NCBI GenBank assembly: GCA_902588975.1
Contig: CACIRJ010000002.1
Location: forward strand, 79,083 to 143,082
Reading direction: 5' to 3'
Origin: an uncultured Pelagibacteraceae bacterium
GTDB taxonomy: Bacteria; Pseudomonadota; Alphaproteobacteria; Pelagibacterales; Pelagibacteraceae
Length of the DNA: 64,000 nucleotides
In this document: one piece after another, positions 19,240-28,225 of the stretch
How positions within the stretch are numbered: the stretch's first letter is position 1
Layout: every line of letters starts with the position of its first letter
Program-made: the position numbers and the translations under genes
The notes under the pieces: model-generated
What the model saw: only the letters and a program-made list of their open reading frames with translations
Database searches by the model: none
Told to the model about the DNA's origin: nothing

Positions 19240-22143
19240 ATGCGGTTTAATTCAGATCAGATACAAAAAATTGGAAAAGAAATTAGTAGTAAAGTTGATG
19301 GAAAAACTTTATTCGATGAATTCTCACGTGGAAGATACAGTACCGATGCTTCTGTGTATCAAATTAAACCTCTTGGTGTAGTTCTTCCAAAAGATACAAA
19401 TGATGTTTTAAGTTTAATGGAGTATTCACAAAAGAATTCTGTACCTCTATTAGCTAGAGGAGGTGGAAGTTCTCAATGTGGTCAGACTGTTGGCGAAAGT
19501 GTTGTACTAGATTATAGCAAACATCAAAATAAAATTTTAGAACTTAACGTTGAAGAAAAATATGTATGGGTTCAGCCAGGTGTCGTACTAGATCATTTAA
19601 ATGCTTATTTGAAGCCTCATGGTCTTTGGTTTCCAGTGGATGTCTCAACAAGTAGTAGAGCAACTATTGGAGGAATGTCAGCTAACAATTCCTGTGGATC
19701 TAGATCATTATATTATGGCAACATGGTTCATAACGTTTTAGCAATTGAAGCAATATTAGATGATGGCTCAATATTTAATTTTGATCAAATAAATAAGAAT
19801 TATTTGGCAACAAAGAATAACCAAGATAGACTTTATAAAATCATAGATAAATTCATAGATGTAAGACAGCAGGTTGGAGGCGAAATTGATGCTAACTGGC
19901 CAACGACACAAAGAAGAGTTGGAGGATATAACATCGATTTAATTGATCCAGAAGGATTTAACTCATCCAATCTTCTTGTTGGCTCTGAAGGAACATTGTC
20001 TTTATTCAATAAAATAAAATTAAAATTATCAGAAATACCAAAGAATAAAATTTTAGGTGTCTGCTACTTTGATAATTTCCATCAAGCAATGGAATTATCA
20101 AAAGAGATAGTAAAATTAAAACCAACTTGTGTTGAATTGATGGACCAAAATTTATTAAATTTAGCTAAAGAAATACCAATGTATGCTGGAGGAATAAAAA
20201 AATACATCAAAGGAAATCCTGAAGCAGTTTTGATGGTTGAATTTATTGATACAGAGAAAAGTGTATATGAAAAGAAAATAAAAGATCTAGAATATTTAGT
20301 TTTAAATCAAAACAAAAAAAACGAGTTTTCATATTATTCAGATCTTTCAGAACAGAAAGAAGTTTTTGAAATAAGAAAAGCAGGATTAAATATTTTAATG
20401 TCAATGAAAGGTGATAGAAAACCAGTTGCCTTCATCGAAGATTGTGCAGTTTCTCTAGAACACTTAGCTGACTACACAGCTAGATTAAAAGAAATATTTA
20501 AAAAATATGGAACAAGTGGAATGTTTTATGCACATGCATCTGTTGGAACTCTTCACGTAAGACCAGTTTTAAATATGAAATCAGACAAAGATATACAAAA
20601 CATGAGATCTATATCTGAAGAGGCTTTTGAAATGGTTAAAGATTATAAAGGTTCTCACTCAGGAGAACATGGTGATGGAATTGTTAGATCAGAATTTCAT
20701 GAAATGATGTTTGGTAAAAAAATCATAAATGCTTTTGAAGAAATAAAAGATACATTCGATAGTAAAAACCTTTTAAATCCTGGAAAAATTGTTCGACCAT
20801 TTAAATCAAATGATAGATCTCTAATGAGATACAAATCAGGTTATCAAACAGAAAATATAGATACACATTATGATTGGTCTAATTGGGGTCAATTCTCTGA
20901 TGCTGTTGAGATGTGTAATAACAATGGAGCTTGTAGAAAGCTAGACTCTGGTGTGATGTGTCCATCATACAGAGTAACTAAAGAAGAAAAAGATTTAGTC
21001 CGAGGTAGAGCAAATACTTTAAGATTAGCTTTATCTAATCAACTTCCAGAGGGTTCATTTGCATCAAAAGAAATGTATGAAACTATGGAGTTATGTGTGA
21101 GCTGTAAAGCTTGTCAAAGAGAATGTCCTATGTCGGTTGATATGGCTAAGATGAAATCTGAGTTTCTTTCTCATTACTATAAAAAATTTAGTATGCGAAT
21201 TAAAGATAGAGTTATTTCAGATATGCCAAGACTTATTTGGTTATTAAAAATTGTTGCTCCTATATTCAATAAGATCAAAAATATACCGCTAATCTCAACA
21301 ATTGTTGAAAAGTTTGGTTTTGCAACTGCAAGGACTATGCCTGAAGTTCAAAACCAGAACGCGTTACGAGAGATTTATGAAAGTCAGACAGTATCAGAAA
21401 ACAAAGTAATTTTATTTGCAGATACATTTAATATTAATTTTGAAAATGAAAATTTGGTTTATGCAATTAAAGTACTAAATAAATTTGGTTATCAGGCAAT
21501 TATACCAAGTTTTGGTAAAGATAAATTAAAGAGACCCCTTTGCTGTGGCAGAACTTATATATCTTATGGTCAATTAGACAAAGCATCTGAAGAACTAAAT
21601 AGATTTAATGATTACGTTATACAAAATAATTATGTAGATTTACCAGTTGTAGGTATTGAACCATCCTGTTTATTAACATTTAATGATGAGTATCAGACTT
21701 TAAAGAATGTAAATAATAAAGAACAAATTAAAAATAAATTTTACCTACTTGAGGAATTTATTTTAGAACAAATAAGAAATAATAATAAAATTAAAGCAAA
21801 TAAGTTTGATCAAAATGTATTAATTCATGGACACTGTCATCAAAAATCACAAGATAGAATGAAGGGTCTAACTAATCTTTTATCAGAATTAAATATTCAC
21901 AATAAAATGATAGAGTCTAGTTGTTGTGGAATGGCTGGTTCATTTGGATATGACAGTAAAAATTATGAAGTATCTAAAAAAATGGCTAATCTTTCTTTAA
22001 TACCTGCAATCAATAATAGTGATGAAAAAGATTTTATAGTTGCAAATGGTACGAGCTGCAGACATCAAATATCTGATTTATCTGAGAAAAAAGGTAAGCA
22101 TGTCTCAGAATTATTATTTAAAATTTTTGAGACTGTTAATTAA
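19240..22143 (+). CDS. FAD-binding and Fe-S oxidoreductase (D-2-hydroxyacid / D-2-hydroxyglutarate dehydrogenase-like, GlcD-GlcF fusion type)
   Basis: LLARGGGSSQCGQTVGESVVLDYS, GSEGTLSLF, CVSCKACQRECPM ferredoxin motif, two CCG-type motifs (LCCGRTY, SSCCGMAGSFG). Confidence 0.92.
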   Translation: MRFNSDQIQKIGKEISSKVDGKTLFDEFSRGRYSTDASVYQIKPLGVVLPKDTNDVLSLMEYSQKNSVPLLARGGGSSQCGQTVGESVVLDYSKHQNKILELNVEEKYVWVQPGVVLDHLNAYLKPHGLWFPVDVSTSSRATIGGMSANNSCGSRSLYYGNMVHNVLAIEAILDDGSIFNFDQINKNYLATKNNQDRLYKIIDKFIDVRQQVGGEIDANWPTTQRRVGGYNIDLIDPEGFNSSNLLVGSEGTLSLFNKIKLKLSEIPKNKILGVCYFDNFHQAMELSKEIVKLKPTCVELMDQNLLNLAKEIPMYAGGIKKYIKGNPEAVLMVEFIDTEKSVYEKKIKDLEYLVLNQNKKNEFSYYSDLSEQKEVFEIRKAGLNILMSMKGDRKPVAFIEDCAVSLEHLADYTARLKEIFKKYGTSGMFYAHASVGTLHVRPVLNMKSDKDIQNMRSISEEAFEMVKDYKGSHSGEHGDGIVRSEFHEMMFGKKIINAFEEIKDTFDSKNLLNPGKIVRPFKSNDRSLMRYKSGYQTENIDTHYDWSNWGQFSDAVEMCNNNGACRKLDSGVMCPSYRVTKEEKDLVRGRANTLRLALSNQLPEGSFASKEMYETMELCVSCKACQRECPMSVDMAKMKSEFLSHYYKKFSMRIKDRVISDMPRLIWLLKIVAPIFNKIKNIPLISTIVEKFGFATARTMPEVQNQNALREIYESQTVSENKVILFADTFNINFENENLVYAIKVLNKFGYQAIIPSFGKDKLKRPLCCGRTYISYGQLDKASEELNRFNDYVIQNNYVDLPVVGIEPSCLLTFNDEYQTLKNVNNKEQIKNKFYLLEEFILEQIRNNNKIKANKFDQNVLIHGHCHQKSQDRMKGLTNLLSELNIHNKMIESSCCGMAGSFGYDSKNYEVSKKMANLSLIPAINNSDEKDFIVANGTSCRHQISDLSEKKGKHVSELLFKIFETVN

Positions 22144-23333
22144 AGAATTACTTTCCTATTATAAAAATCTACAATCTGGTCATCTTTGTAACCAAAAATT
22201 TGCATAATTTCTTTTGTATGCTCTCCTAGGTTTGGAGCACCTTTTGATTTTTCAGTTTTACTTTTTGAAAATTTAATAGGCATACCAATAGCCTTACTTT
22301 TACCAGCTTTTTTATTATCTACTTCTATAACCATTTCTCTTTCAATTGTTTGAGGATCTTTAAACATGTCTGTTATCGAGTTAATAGGTCCACATGGTAA
22401 ACCATTATCATCAAAGATTTTTAACCATTCACTAGAGGTTTTTTTAATTAGTTCTTCATTAAGAATATTAACTAGTTCTTTTAAATTTTGTTTTCTGTTT
22501 AAGTTAGATGAAAACTTTTCATTTTCTTGCAAATCTTCACGACCAATTGCTTTGAGTAACATAAGCCAAGTATTTTGATTTGAAGCACCTACTGTTATCC
22601 ATTTATCTTTTGTTTTAAATGCTTGATAAGGAGCTGTTAAAGGATGTGCTGATCCTAAAGGACCAGGCGACTCTCCAGTTGCACCCGCAATAGCAGACTG
22701 CCAGTAAGTATGAACAATACCTGCTTCATATAAAGATGTATCAACTTTTTGTCCTTCACCCGTTTTTTCTCTATGAACTAATGCTGCTAAAATTCCACTG
22801 GCTGCAAGTAAACCTGCTGTAATATCTGTAATAGGTGCACCTACTTTCATTGGTGGTTTATCTTTGCTTTCACCAGTAATACTCATTAATCCACTCATAC
22901 CTTGTGCAACTAAATCAAATCCTCCTTTATCTGCGTAAGGACCAGTTCTACCGTATCCAGATATTTCACATAAAATGATTTTAGGATTGATTTTTGACAT
23001 AACATCATATCCAACTCCTAGTTTTTCTAAGGTGCCTTTTCTAAAATTCTCCAAAACTACATCTGAATTTTTTACCATCGTTTTAAATATCTCTATTCCA
23101 TCTTTGTCTTTTAAATTTAATGCGATACCTTTCTTATTTCTATTCATCATCATAAAGGCTGCGGACTCACCATTAATTTCTGGTGGTAAGAAGTTTCTGG
23201 TATCATCTCCTCCGGGTGTCTTTTCTATTTTAATTACCTCTGCACCAAGATCAGCTAATAACAATCCGCATGTTGGACCAGCCATTATTTGTGCCATCTC
23301 AAGTACACGAATGCCTTTTAATGATGCGGTCAT
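22140..23333 (-). CDS. CaiB/BaiF family (type III) CoA transferase
   Basis: LKGIRVLEMAQIMAGPTCGLLLADLGAEVIKIEKTPGGDDTR. Confidence 0.95.
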   Translation of the reverse strand: MTASLKGIRVLEMAQIMAGPTCGLLLADLGAEVIKIEKTPGGDDTRNFLPPEINGESAAFMMMNRNKKGIALNLKDKDGIEIFKTMVKNSDVVLENFRKGTLEKLGVGYDVMSKINPKIILCEISGYGRTGPYADKGGFDLVAQGMSGLMSITGESKDKPPMKVGAPITDITAGLLAASGILAALVHREKTGEGQKVDTSLYEAGIVHTYWQSAIAGATGESPGPLGSAHPLTAPYQAFKTKDKWITVGASNQNTWLMLLKAIGREDLQENEKFSSNLNRKQNLKELVNILNEELIKKTSSEWLKIFDDNGLPCGPINSITDMFKDPQTIEREMVIEVDNKKAGKSKAIGMPIKFSKSKTEKSKGAPNLGEHTKEIMQIFGYKDDQIVDFYNRKVIL

Positions 23334-23336
23334 CTA

Positions 23337-24119
23337 TTACTTATTTTTGAATTTTGGTTTTGTTTTGTTTAAGAAAGATTGATATCCAATTTTAAAGTCT
23401 TGAGTATCATAACATTTGTAACCTAGATTATTTATTTTTTCTGTGACTTTTCCATTTTTTAAGATGTTTCTTGCAAATTGTTTGTGCCACCTTGCAACTT
23501 TTGGAGCACCTTCGCATATTAGTTCTGCTGATTTATAAGCTTCTTTTTCAACATCTTTATCATTAACTACTCTATTAACTAGTCTCTTCTGAAATGCTTC
23601 TTCAGCTCCAAAAACTCTTCCTTCAAACAATATTTCCATAGCAGTTGTGTAATTGGTTACTTTCAAAAGTACCTCAAGTTCTTTTGCAGCCATTGTTAAG
23701 CCTAATCTTTTAATTGGAACTCCAAACCTAGAGCTTTTGCCACAAATTCTAATGTCACAACATCCTGCTATTTCCAATCCACCTCCAACACATATTCCTT
23801 CAATCAAAGCAATTGTTGGTATTGGGCAATCAAAAATTGCTCCAAGTGTTCCATGTAAAAATTTACCGTAAGATTTTGCTAATTTTGATGAAGATCTTTG
23901 TTTTTTAAATTCTCCAATATCATTTCCTGGTGAAAAAGATTTACCACCCTCTCCTCTTATAATAATACATCTTAAATTGTTATTCTTTGATAGCTTTTTA
24001 AAAACTTTGCCAAGCTCAATCCACATTGGCTTAGTCATCGCATTTATTTTTTCTGGTCTATTGATAACAACTTCAACTAAATGTTTATTTTTTTTATTTA
24101 CTTTAATTAATTTGCTCAT
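23337..24119 (-). CDS. enoyl-CoA hydratase/isomerase family protein
   Basis: INRPEKINAMT, RGEGGKSFSPGNDIGEF, IEGICVGGGLEIAGCCDIRI. Confidence 0.95.
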   Translation of the reverse strand: MSKLIKVNKKNKHLVEVVINRPEKINAMTKPMWIELGKVFKKLSKNNNLRCIIIRGEGGKSFSPGNDIGEFKKQRSSSKLAKSYGKFLHGTLGAIFDCPIPTIALIEGICVGGGLEIAGCCDIRICGKSSRFGVPIKRLGLTMAAKELEVLLKVTNYTTAMEILFEGRVFGAEEAFQKRLVNRVVNDKDVEKEAYKSAELICEGAPKVARWHKQFARNILKNGKVTEKINNLGYKCYDTQDFKIGYQSFLNKTKPKFKNK

Positions 24120-25403
24120 TTAGCTCCTATAAAAAAACTCAACTAATGTCATTGGTATAGCTGGAACATAAGTTACTAACATTAACAATACTAATAATAC
24201 ACATATAAAAGATATATTCGATCTTGTTACATCCCATATATCTGCTTTTGCAACAGAACAAGCTGTAACTAGGACACTTGCAACTGGTGGTGTTTGTTGA
24301 CCAATTGCTAAATTTAAAGTTACAATTATACCAAAGTGAACTGGATCAATACCTACCGCATTAACTAATGGCATTACAATTGGAACTGTTAAAATTATTG
24401 CAGCAACTGAATGTAAAAAGAAACCTATTACTAAAAGAAATACATTAAGTATTCCTAAGACTGCATATTTATTATTTGTAAAATCAATAATTGACTCTGC
24501 AACTTTTTGTGGGATTTGTTCAATTGTTAAAAATTCACCAAGTAATACAGATGCAGCTACTAATAACATTACTGAAGCTGTTTGAATTGCTCCTTCACAA
24601 GCTGACTCGTATAATCTTTTAAAATCTATTTCTTTATAAATAAATCCAATAACTAATGATGCTACAACAGCTAAACCTGCTCCTTCGGTTGCAGTTACAA
24701 CTCCTCCAAAAATTCCACCTAAGATTATAATTGGTAATAAAAATGCTAATGCTGCATCTTTTGCAGTTTTCTTAACATTTGGAATATTAAATGTTTCTTC
24801 AACAGGAAAATTTTTACGTCTTGCAGTAATATATGCTGCTAACATTAAGAAGAAGCCACCTATTACTCCTGGAACTATTCCTGCTACAAACAATTGCACA
24901 ACTGAACTTTGAGCCATTACCGCATAAACAATCATTGGTATTGAAGGTGGAATAATTATCGCTAATGATGCTGAAGATGAAGTTACTGCAGCAGCGAAAG
25001 GACCAGGGTATCCTTTTTTCTTCATCGCTGGAATTAGAATAGATCCTAATGCAGCAACATCAGCAACCGCAGATCCAGAAATTTCAGCAAAAAACATAGA
25101 GGTAGCAATGTTGATCATACTTAAACCACCCTTGATAAATCCAACAAGCGCTGAAGCAAATGCTATTAATCTTCTAGAAATACCTGCACTATTCATTATT
25201 GATCCAGCTAAGATAAATAGTGGAATAGCAATCAATGGAAACTTCATTGATCCATCAAACATTACGATTGCAGTATCAATTAAAAAACTTGTTCCCGTTT
25301 TCAATACCATTGCAATAATTGTTGTTACTGCAAGGCCAATAGCGATAGGAACATTTATAGATAAAAGAAGTAAAAGCACAGCAAACATTGTAAGAATTAT
25401 CAT
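24120..25403 (-). CDS. TRAP transporter large permease (DctM family)
   Basis: ATSMFFAEISGSAVADVAALGSILIPAM, SLAIIIPPSIPMIVYAVMA, TATEGAGLAVVASLVIG. Confidence 0.95.
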   Translation of the reverse strand: MIILTMFAVLLLLLSINVPIAIGLAVTTIIAMVLKTGTSFLIDTAIVMFDGSMKFPLIAIPLFILAGSIMNSAGISRRLIAFASALVGFIKGGLSMINIATSMFFAEISGSAVADVAALGSILIPAMKKKGYPGPFAAAVTSSSASLAIIIPPSIPMIVYAVMAQSSVVQLFVAGIVPGVIGGFFLMLAAYITARRKNFPVEETFNIPNVKKTAKDAALAFLLPIIILGGIFGGVVTATEGAGLAVVASLVIGFIYKEIDFKRLYESACEGAIQTASVMLLVAASVLLGEFLTIEQIPQKVAESIIDFTNNKYAVLGILNVFLLVIGFFLHSVAAIILTVPIVMPLVNAVGIDPVHFGIIVTLNLAIGQQTPPVASVLVTACSVAKADIWDVTRSNISFICVLLVLLMLVTYVPAIPMTLVEFFYRS

Positions 25404-25912
25404 TAAATATCTCCTGTTTGCTCGTCACCTGTTGTTTGAAGAACTAAATTTTTATAGTCTTCGGGGATTCTTAAAGTTTCAGATAAAATAAATAAACATG
25501 ATGCAATTGGAATAACTGATTGCACAAAAGGTTGTGGCACCCACTCTAATGTTACTAAGGTTTCTCCTGTTATTAGAGTTAAAACTAAATAACCATAGTA
25601 AGCCAATAATATTAAAAAACCATAAACAACTAATTTTGACACTACAAAGAAAATTTTTCTAAGTGCTAATGGAAAGGCTTTGAAAATACTTGGAACACTT
25701 ATGTGAGAGCCTTTCAAAGCCGCATAGGCTGAACCATAATAAGTTATCCAAGCAAGTTGAACAGCTGCAACCTCGTCATACCAAACTAAAGCACTACCAG
25801 CAAAACGAAAAGTAACACCAAGCAAAACTGTTACTGCTAATGCTACCATCATTATAAACAGTATTAGTTTTAATATTTTTTCGTAAGAATTTATAAATTT
25901 TTGCAATGTCAT
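25403..25912 (-). CDS. TRAP transporter small permease (DctQ family)
   Basis: 4-TM; WYDEVAAVQLAWITYYGSAYAALKGSHI. Confidence 0.92.
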   Translation of the reverse strand: MTLQKFINSYEKILKLILFIMMVALAVTVLLGVTFRFAGSALVWYDEVAAVQLAWITYYGSAYAALKGSHISVPSIFKAFPLALRKIFFVVSKLVVYGFLILLAYYGYLVLTLITGETLVTLEWVPQPFVQSVIPIASCLFILSETLRIPEDYKNLVLQTTGDEQTGDI

Positions 25913-25919
25913 TTTTTTT

Positions 25920-25942
25920 CAGGCCCTCTGATAGAGGGCCTG
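25920..25942 (-). promoter_or_regulatory. GC-rich 10-bp hairpin between dctP and dctQ, without a downstream U-tract on the coding strand
   Basis: CAGGCCCTCT-GAT-AGAGGGCCTG perfect inverted repeat; 7 nt from the dctQ ATG. Confidence 0.8.
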
Positions 25943-25954
25943 TTACAAATTATG

Positions 25955-26929
25955 TTAATTTGCTAAAGACGATACTTTATCAATTAACGCACCACCAGTT
26001 GGTACTTCTGACGCGAATTGATCGTATATTCCTTTACTTGCACTAATGAAAGCACCTTTGTCAGCTTCGTTAACTTGAACTCCAGCTGATTTGATAACTC
26101 CCAATAAAGATTTTTCAAGATTAGCAGCTTCAGCGTACACAAATTTTTGTGTATCTTTAGCAGCTTGCTCTAAAATACTTTGTACATCTGCAGGAAGTTT
26201 GCTCCAGTGGTCTTTATGTACTGTTACATAAGCAGGAGTGTAAACGTGACCTGTGATTGATAAATATTTTTGAACTTCTTGGAATTTAGCACTAGCAATC
26301 TGAGCATATGGGTTTTCTTGTCCATCCATAGTTCCTGTTTTCAAAGCAGTAAATACTTCTGAGAAAGACATTGGAGTTGGGTTTGCACCATATGATTGGA
26401 ACATTTTAACTCTCCATTTTGATTTAGGTGTTCTTAACTTAATTCCTTTTAAGTCACCTGGAGTGTTAATTGGTCTAGTGTTGTTTGTGATATGTCTAAA
26501 TCCATTTTCCCAAACAGCAATAACTTTGTATCCAGTTTTATCTTCAAGATTTTTAAACATTCCTGGTAAAACTTGGCTTTCAACTTTATTCATGTGTTTT
26601 CTGTCTTTAATAATGAAAGGCATATCAAATACACCAAACTCATCATGAATAGATGCCATTACTGATGAAGGTAACCACATGTTAACTGTACCTAATTTTA
26701 GTTTTTGCATTCCTTGTTTGTCTTTACCAAGTTGCGAAGAACCAAAAACAGTTACTTTTCCTTTGCTGCCTAATCTCTCATTTGCAAGTTTAGCAAAATG
26801 ATCAACTGATGCAGAAAATAAAGATCCAGGTTTTCCTACGTGTCCAAATTTTACTTCAGTTGAATTTGCTGAGAAACTTAAAAATATAGACGATAATAAA
26901 ACAACAATTATCTTAAAATATTTGTTCAT
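25955..26929 (-). CDS. TRAP transporter substrate-binding protein (DctP family)
   Basis: Signal peptide; GQENPYAQIASAKFQEVQKYLSITGHVYTP, LRTPKSKWRVKMFQSYGANPTPMSFSEVFTALKTGTMDG. Confidence 0.95.
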   Translation of the reverse strand: MNKYFKIIVVLLSSIFLSFSANSTEVKFGHVGKPGSLFSASVDHFAKLANERLGSKGKVTVFGSSQLGKDKQGMQKLKLGTVNMWLPSSVMASIHDEFGVFDMPFIIKDRKHMNKVESQVLPGMFKNLEDKTGYKVIAVWENGFRHITNNTRPINTPGDLKGIKLRTPKSKWRVKMFQSYGANPTPMSFSEVFTALKTGTMDGQENPYAQIASAKFQEVQKYLSITGHVYTPAYVTVHKDHWSKLPADVQSILEQAAKDTQKFVYAEAANLEKSLLGVIKSAGVQVNEADKGAFISASKGIYDQFASEVPTGGALIDKVSSLAN

Positions 26930-27016
26930 ATTTCCCTCTTAAGTTTGTTTTTTTAAAACAGCTTATAGAAAATATGGATGCAGTGCTAGGGATTAAATTG
27001 GCGTATCGGAAAAAAA

Positions 27017-27286
27017 TTATCGATCTTTAAATTCAAGATTGCCTCGGGAGTCGACACTCTTTTTGACATGCTGATAGTAGGTAGGATTATCAATCAGTCT
27101 TGACATATCTATACCCTTATTCTCATAACGTCTTTTTATTGTCATTCTAGGGATTATTACGAGGTTCATATTATCAATGAAGTCCTCGGTCCACTCTTTT
27201 TCTATCTTATCTTTGACCAATCTTTTCAAAAATACCCTTAAATCAGAGCAACTAAGGTGTTTAATTTTTTCGTTATACAGTACCAT
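27017..27286 (-). CDS. hypothetical protein (89 aa)
   Basis: Intact ORF in otherwise empty interval; no family recognised. Confidence 0.5.
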   Translation of the reverse strand: MVLYNEKIKHLSCSDLRVFLKRLVKDKIEKEWTEDFIDNMNLVIIPRMTIKRRYENKGIDMSRLIDNPTYYQHVKKSVDSRGNLEFKDR

Positions 27287-27310
27287 TTTGATGAATATAT
27301 AATCTTGGTG

Positions 27311-28012
27311 TTATCTTGCAAGTTTAATGAATATATCTCCCATACCTGACTGAAGCTGATCTAATGGAGTATTGTTTCTAAGCGTGCAATATCTGCCTGT
27401 CACCTGGTGCCTTTCAATGGCATTAACATTATATTGAGTGCAGGTTTTGGCTTTGTGTAATAAACCAATGACCAGTTTTCCATCTAATACTGAAACTTGT
27501 TTCGTATCTAAATCATTGCCATTACAAAAATATTTTTTATTTACCCTTTCTGGAAAATCTGTTTTTCCACAAGGATTTTCAATTGTGAAAACATAAAATT
27601 CTTTTTCTATGCCTTTAAATTTATGTTTCATTTTAGTTGTTTTTGAATATTTCATTAAATCACAGGAACATGGAATGCAGCATCTATAATATTCACCGCA
27701 TATTTTCTTACCCGTATTGTTTTCACTCAAATAAACATATTCAGGTACTGCATTTGGACTTATTAAAGAACCTGATACCGCACAATATAATTTATTATAT
27801 TCAACAAAATCTTCATAAGAGATATCTTTATCAATTATATATTTAAAAAATTTAGGACCTGCCGCATTTCTATTTCTGTCTGGGAAAATTTTATTCCAGT
27901 CATTAACAATATCTTGATAATAGTTTTTTTCTTGAGAATTTGATGAATTTATTGGAATTGAAAAAAAAATAATAAATATAATAAGACTAAGTATATTTTT
28001 AATACTGTACAT
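27311..28012 (-). CDS. hypothetical secreted Cys-rich protein
   Basis: Signal peptide; about 10 Cys including YYRCCIPCSCD. Confidence 0.65.
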   Translation of the reverse strand: MYSIKNILSLIIFIIFFSIPINSSNSQEKNYYQDIVNDWNKIFPDRNRNAAGPKFFKYIIDKDISYEDFVEYNKLYCAVSGSLISPNAVPEYVYLSENNTGKKICGEYYRCCIPCSCDLMKYSKTTKMKHKFKGIEKEFYVFTIENPCGKTDFPERVNKKYFCNGNDLDTKQVSVLDGKLVIGLLHKAKTCTQYNVNAIERHQVTGRYCTLRNNTPLDQLQSGMGDIFIKLAR

Positions 28013-28023
28013 TAATTAATGAT

Positions 28024-28167
28024 TTAAAAACCCATATTTGACCAGTTACTTCGGTCTTGAGTTTTACTATTGAATTTTTTTATTTCTTCCTCAGATGGTT
28101 CTCTAAAAAGATACATTACAATTCCTGAAACAAATAATGCCAATAATGATAAAGAACAAATAGTCAT
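28024..28167 (-). CDS. small single-TM protein (MTICSLSLLALFVSGIVMYLFREPSEEEIKKFNSKTQDRSNWSNMGF), 47 aa, not in ORF track
   Basis: Read directly from minus strand; TM helix plus acidic/basic tail; fills a coding gap. Confidence 0.5.
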   Translation of the reverse strand: MTICSLSLLALFVSGIVMYLFREPSEEEIKKFNSKTQDRSNWSNMGF

Positions 28168-28225
28168 AAGCTTGATATATAAAAGCTTTATAATTTTTCA
28201 ATACTATATAATGAGTAGTATTGTC

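Noticed and set aside
22975-23382. 135-aa + strand ORF opposite the CaiB gene.
   Set aside because: Antisense frame of a confidently identified CoA transferase; no family features.
25108-25491. 127-aa + strand ORF opposite TRAP permease.
   Set aside because: Antisense shadow of a real membrane protein gene.
28199-28223. CAATACTA / TAGTATTG inverted repeat after the FG-GAP gene.
   Set aside because: 8-bp AT-rich stem without a clear T run; could be a weak terminator but not strong enough to call.
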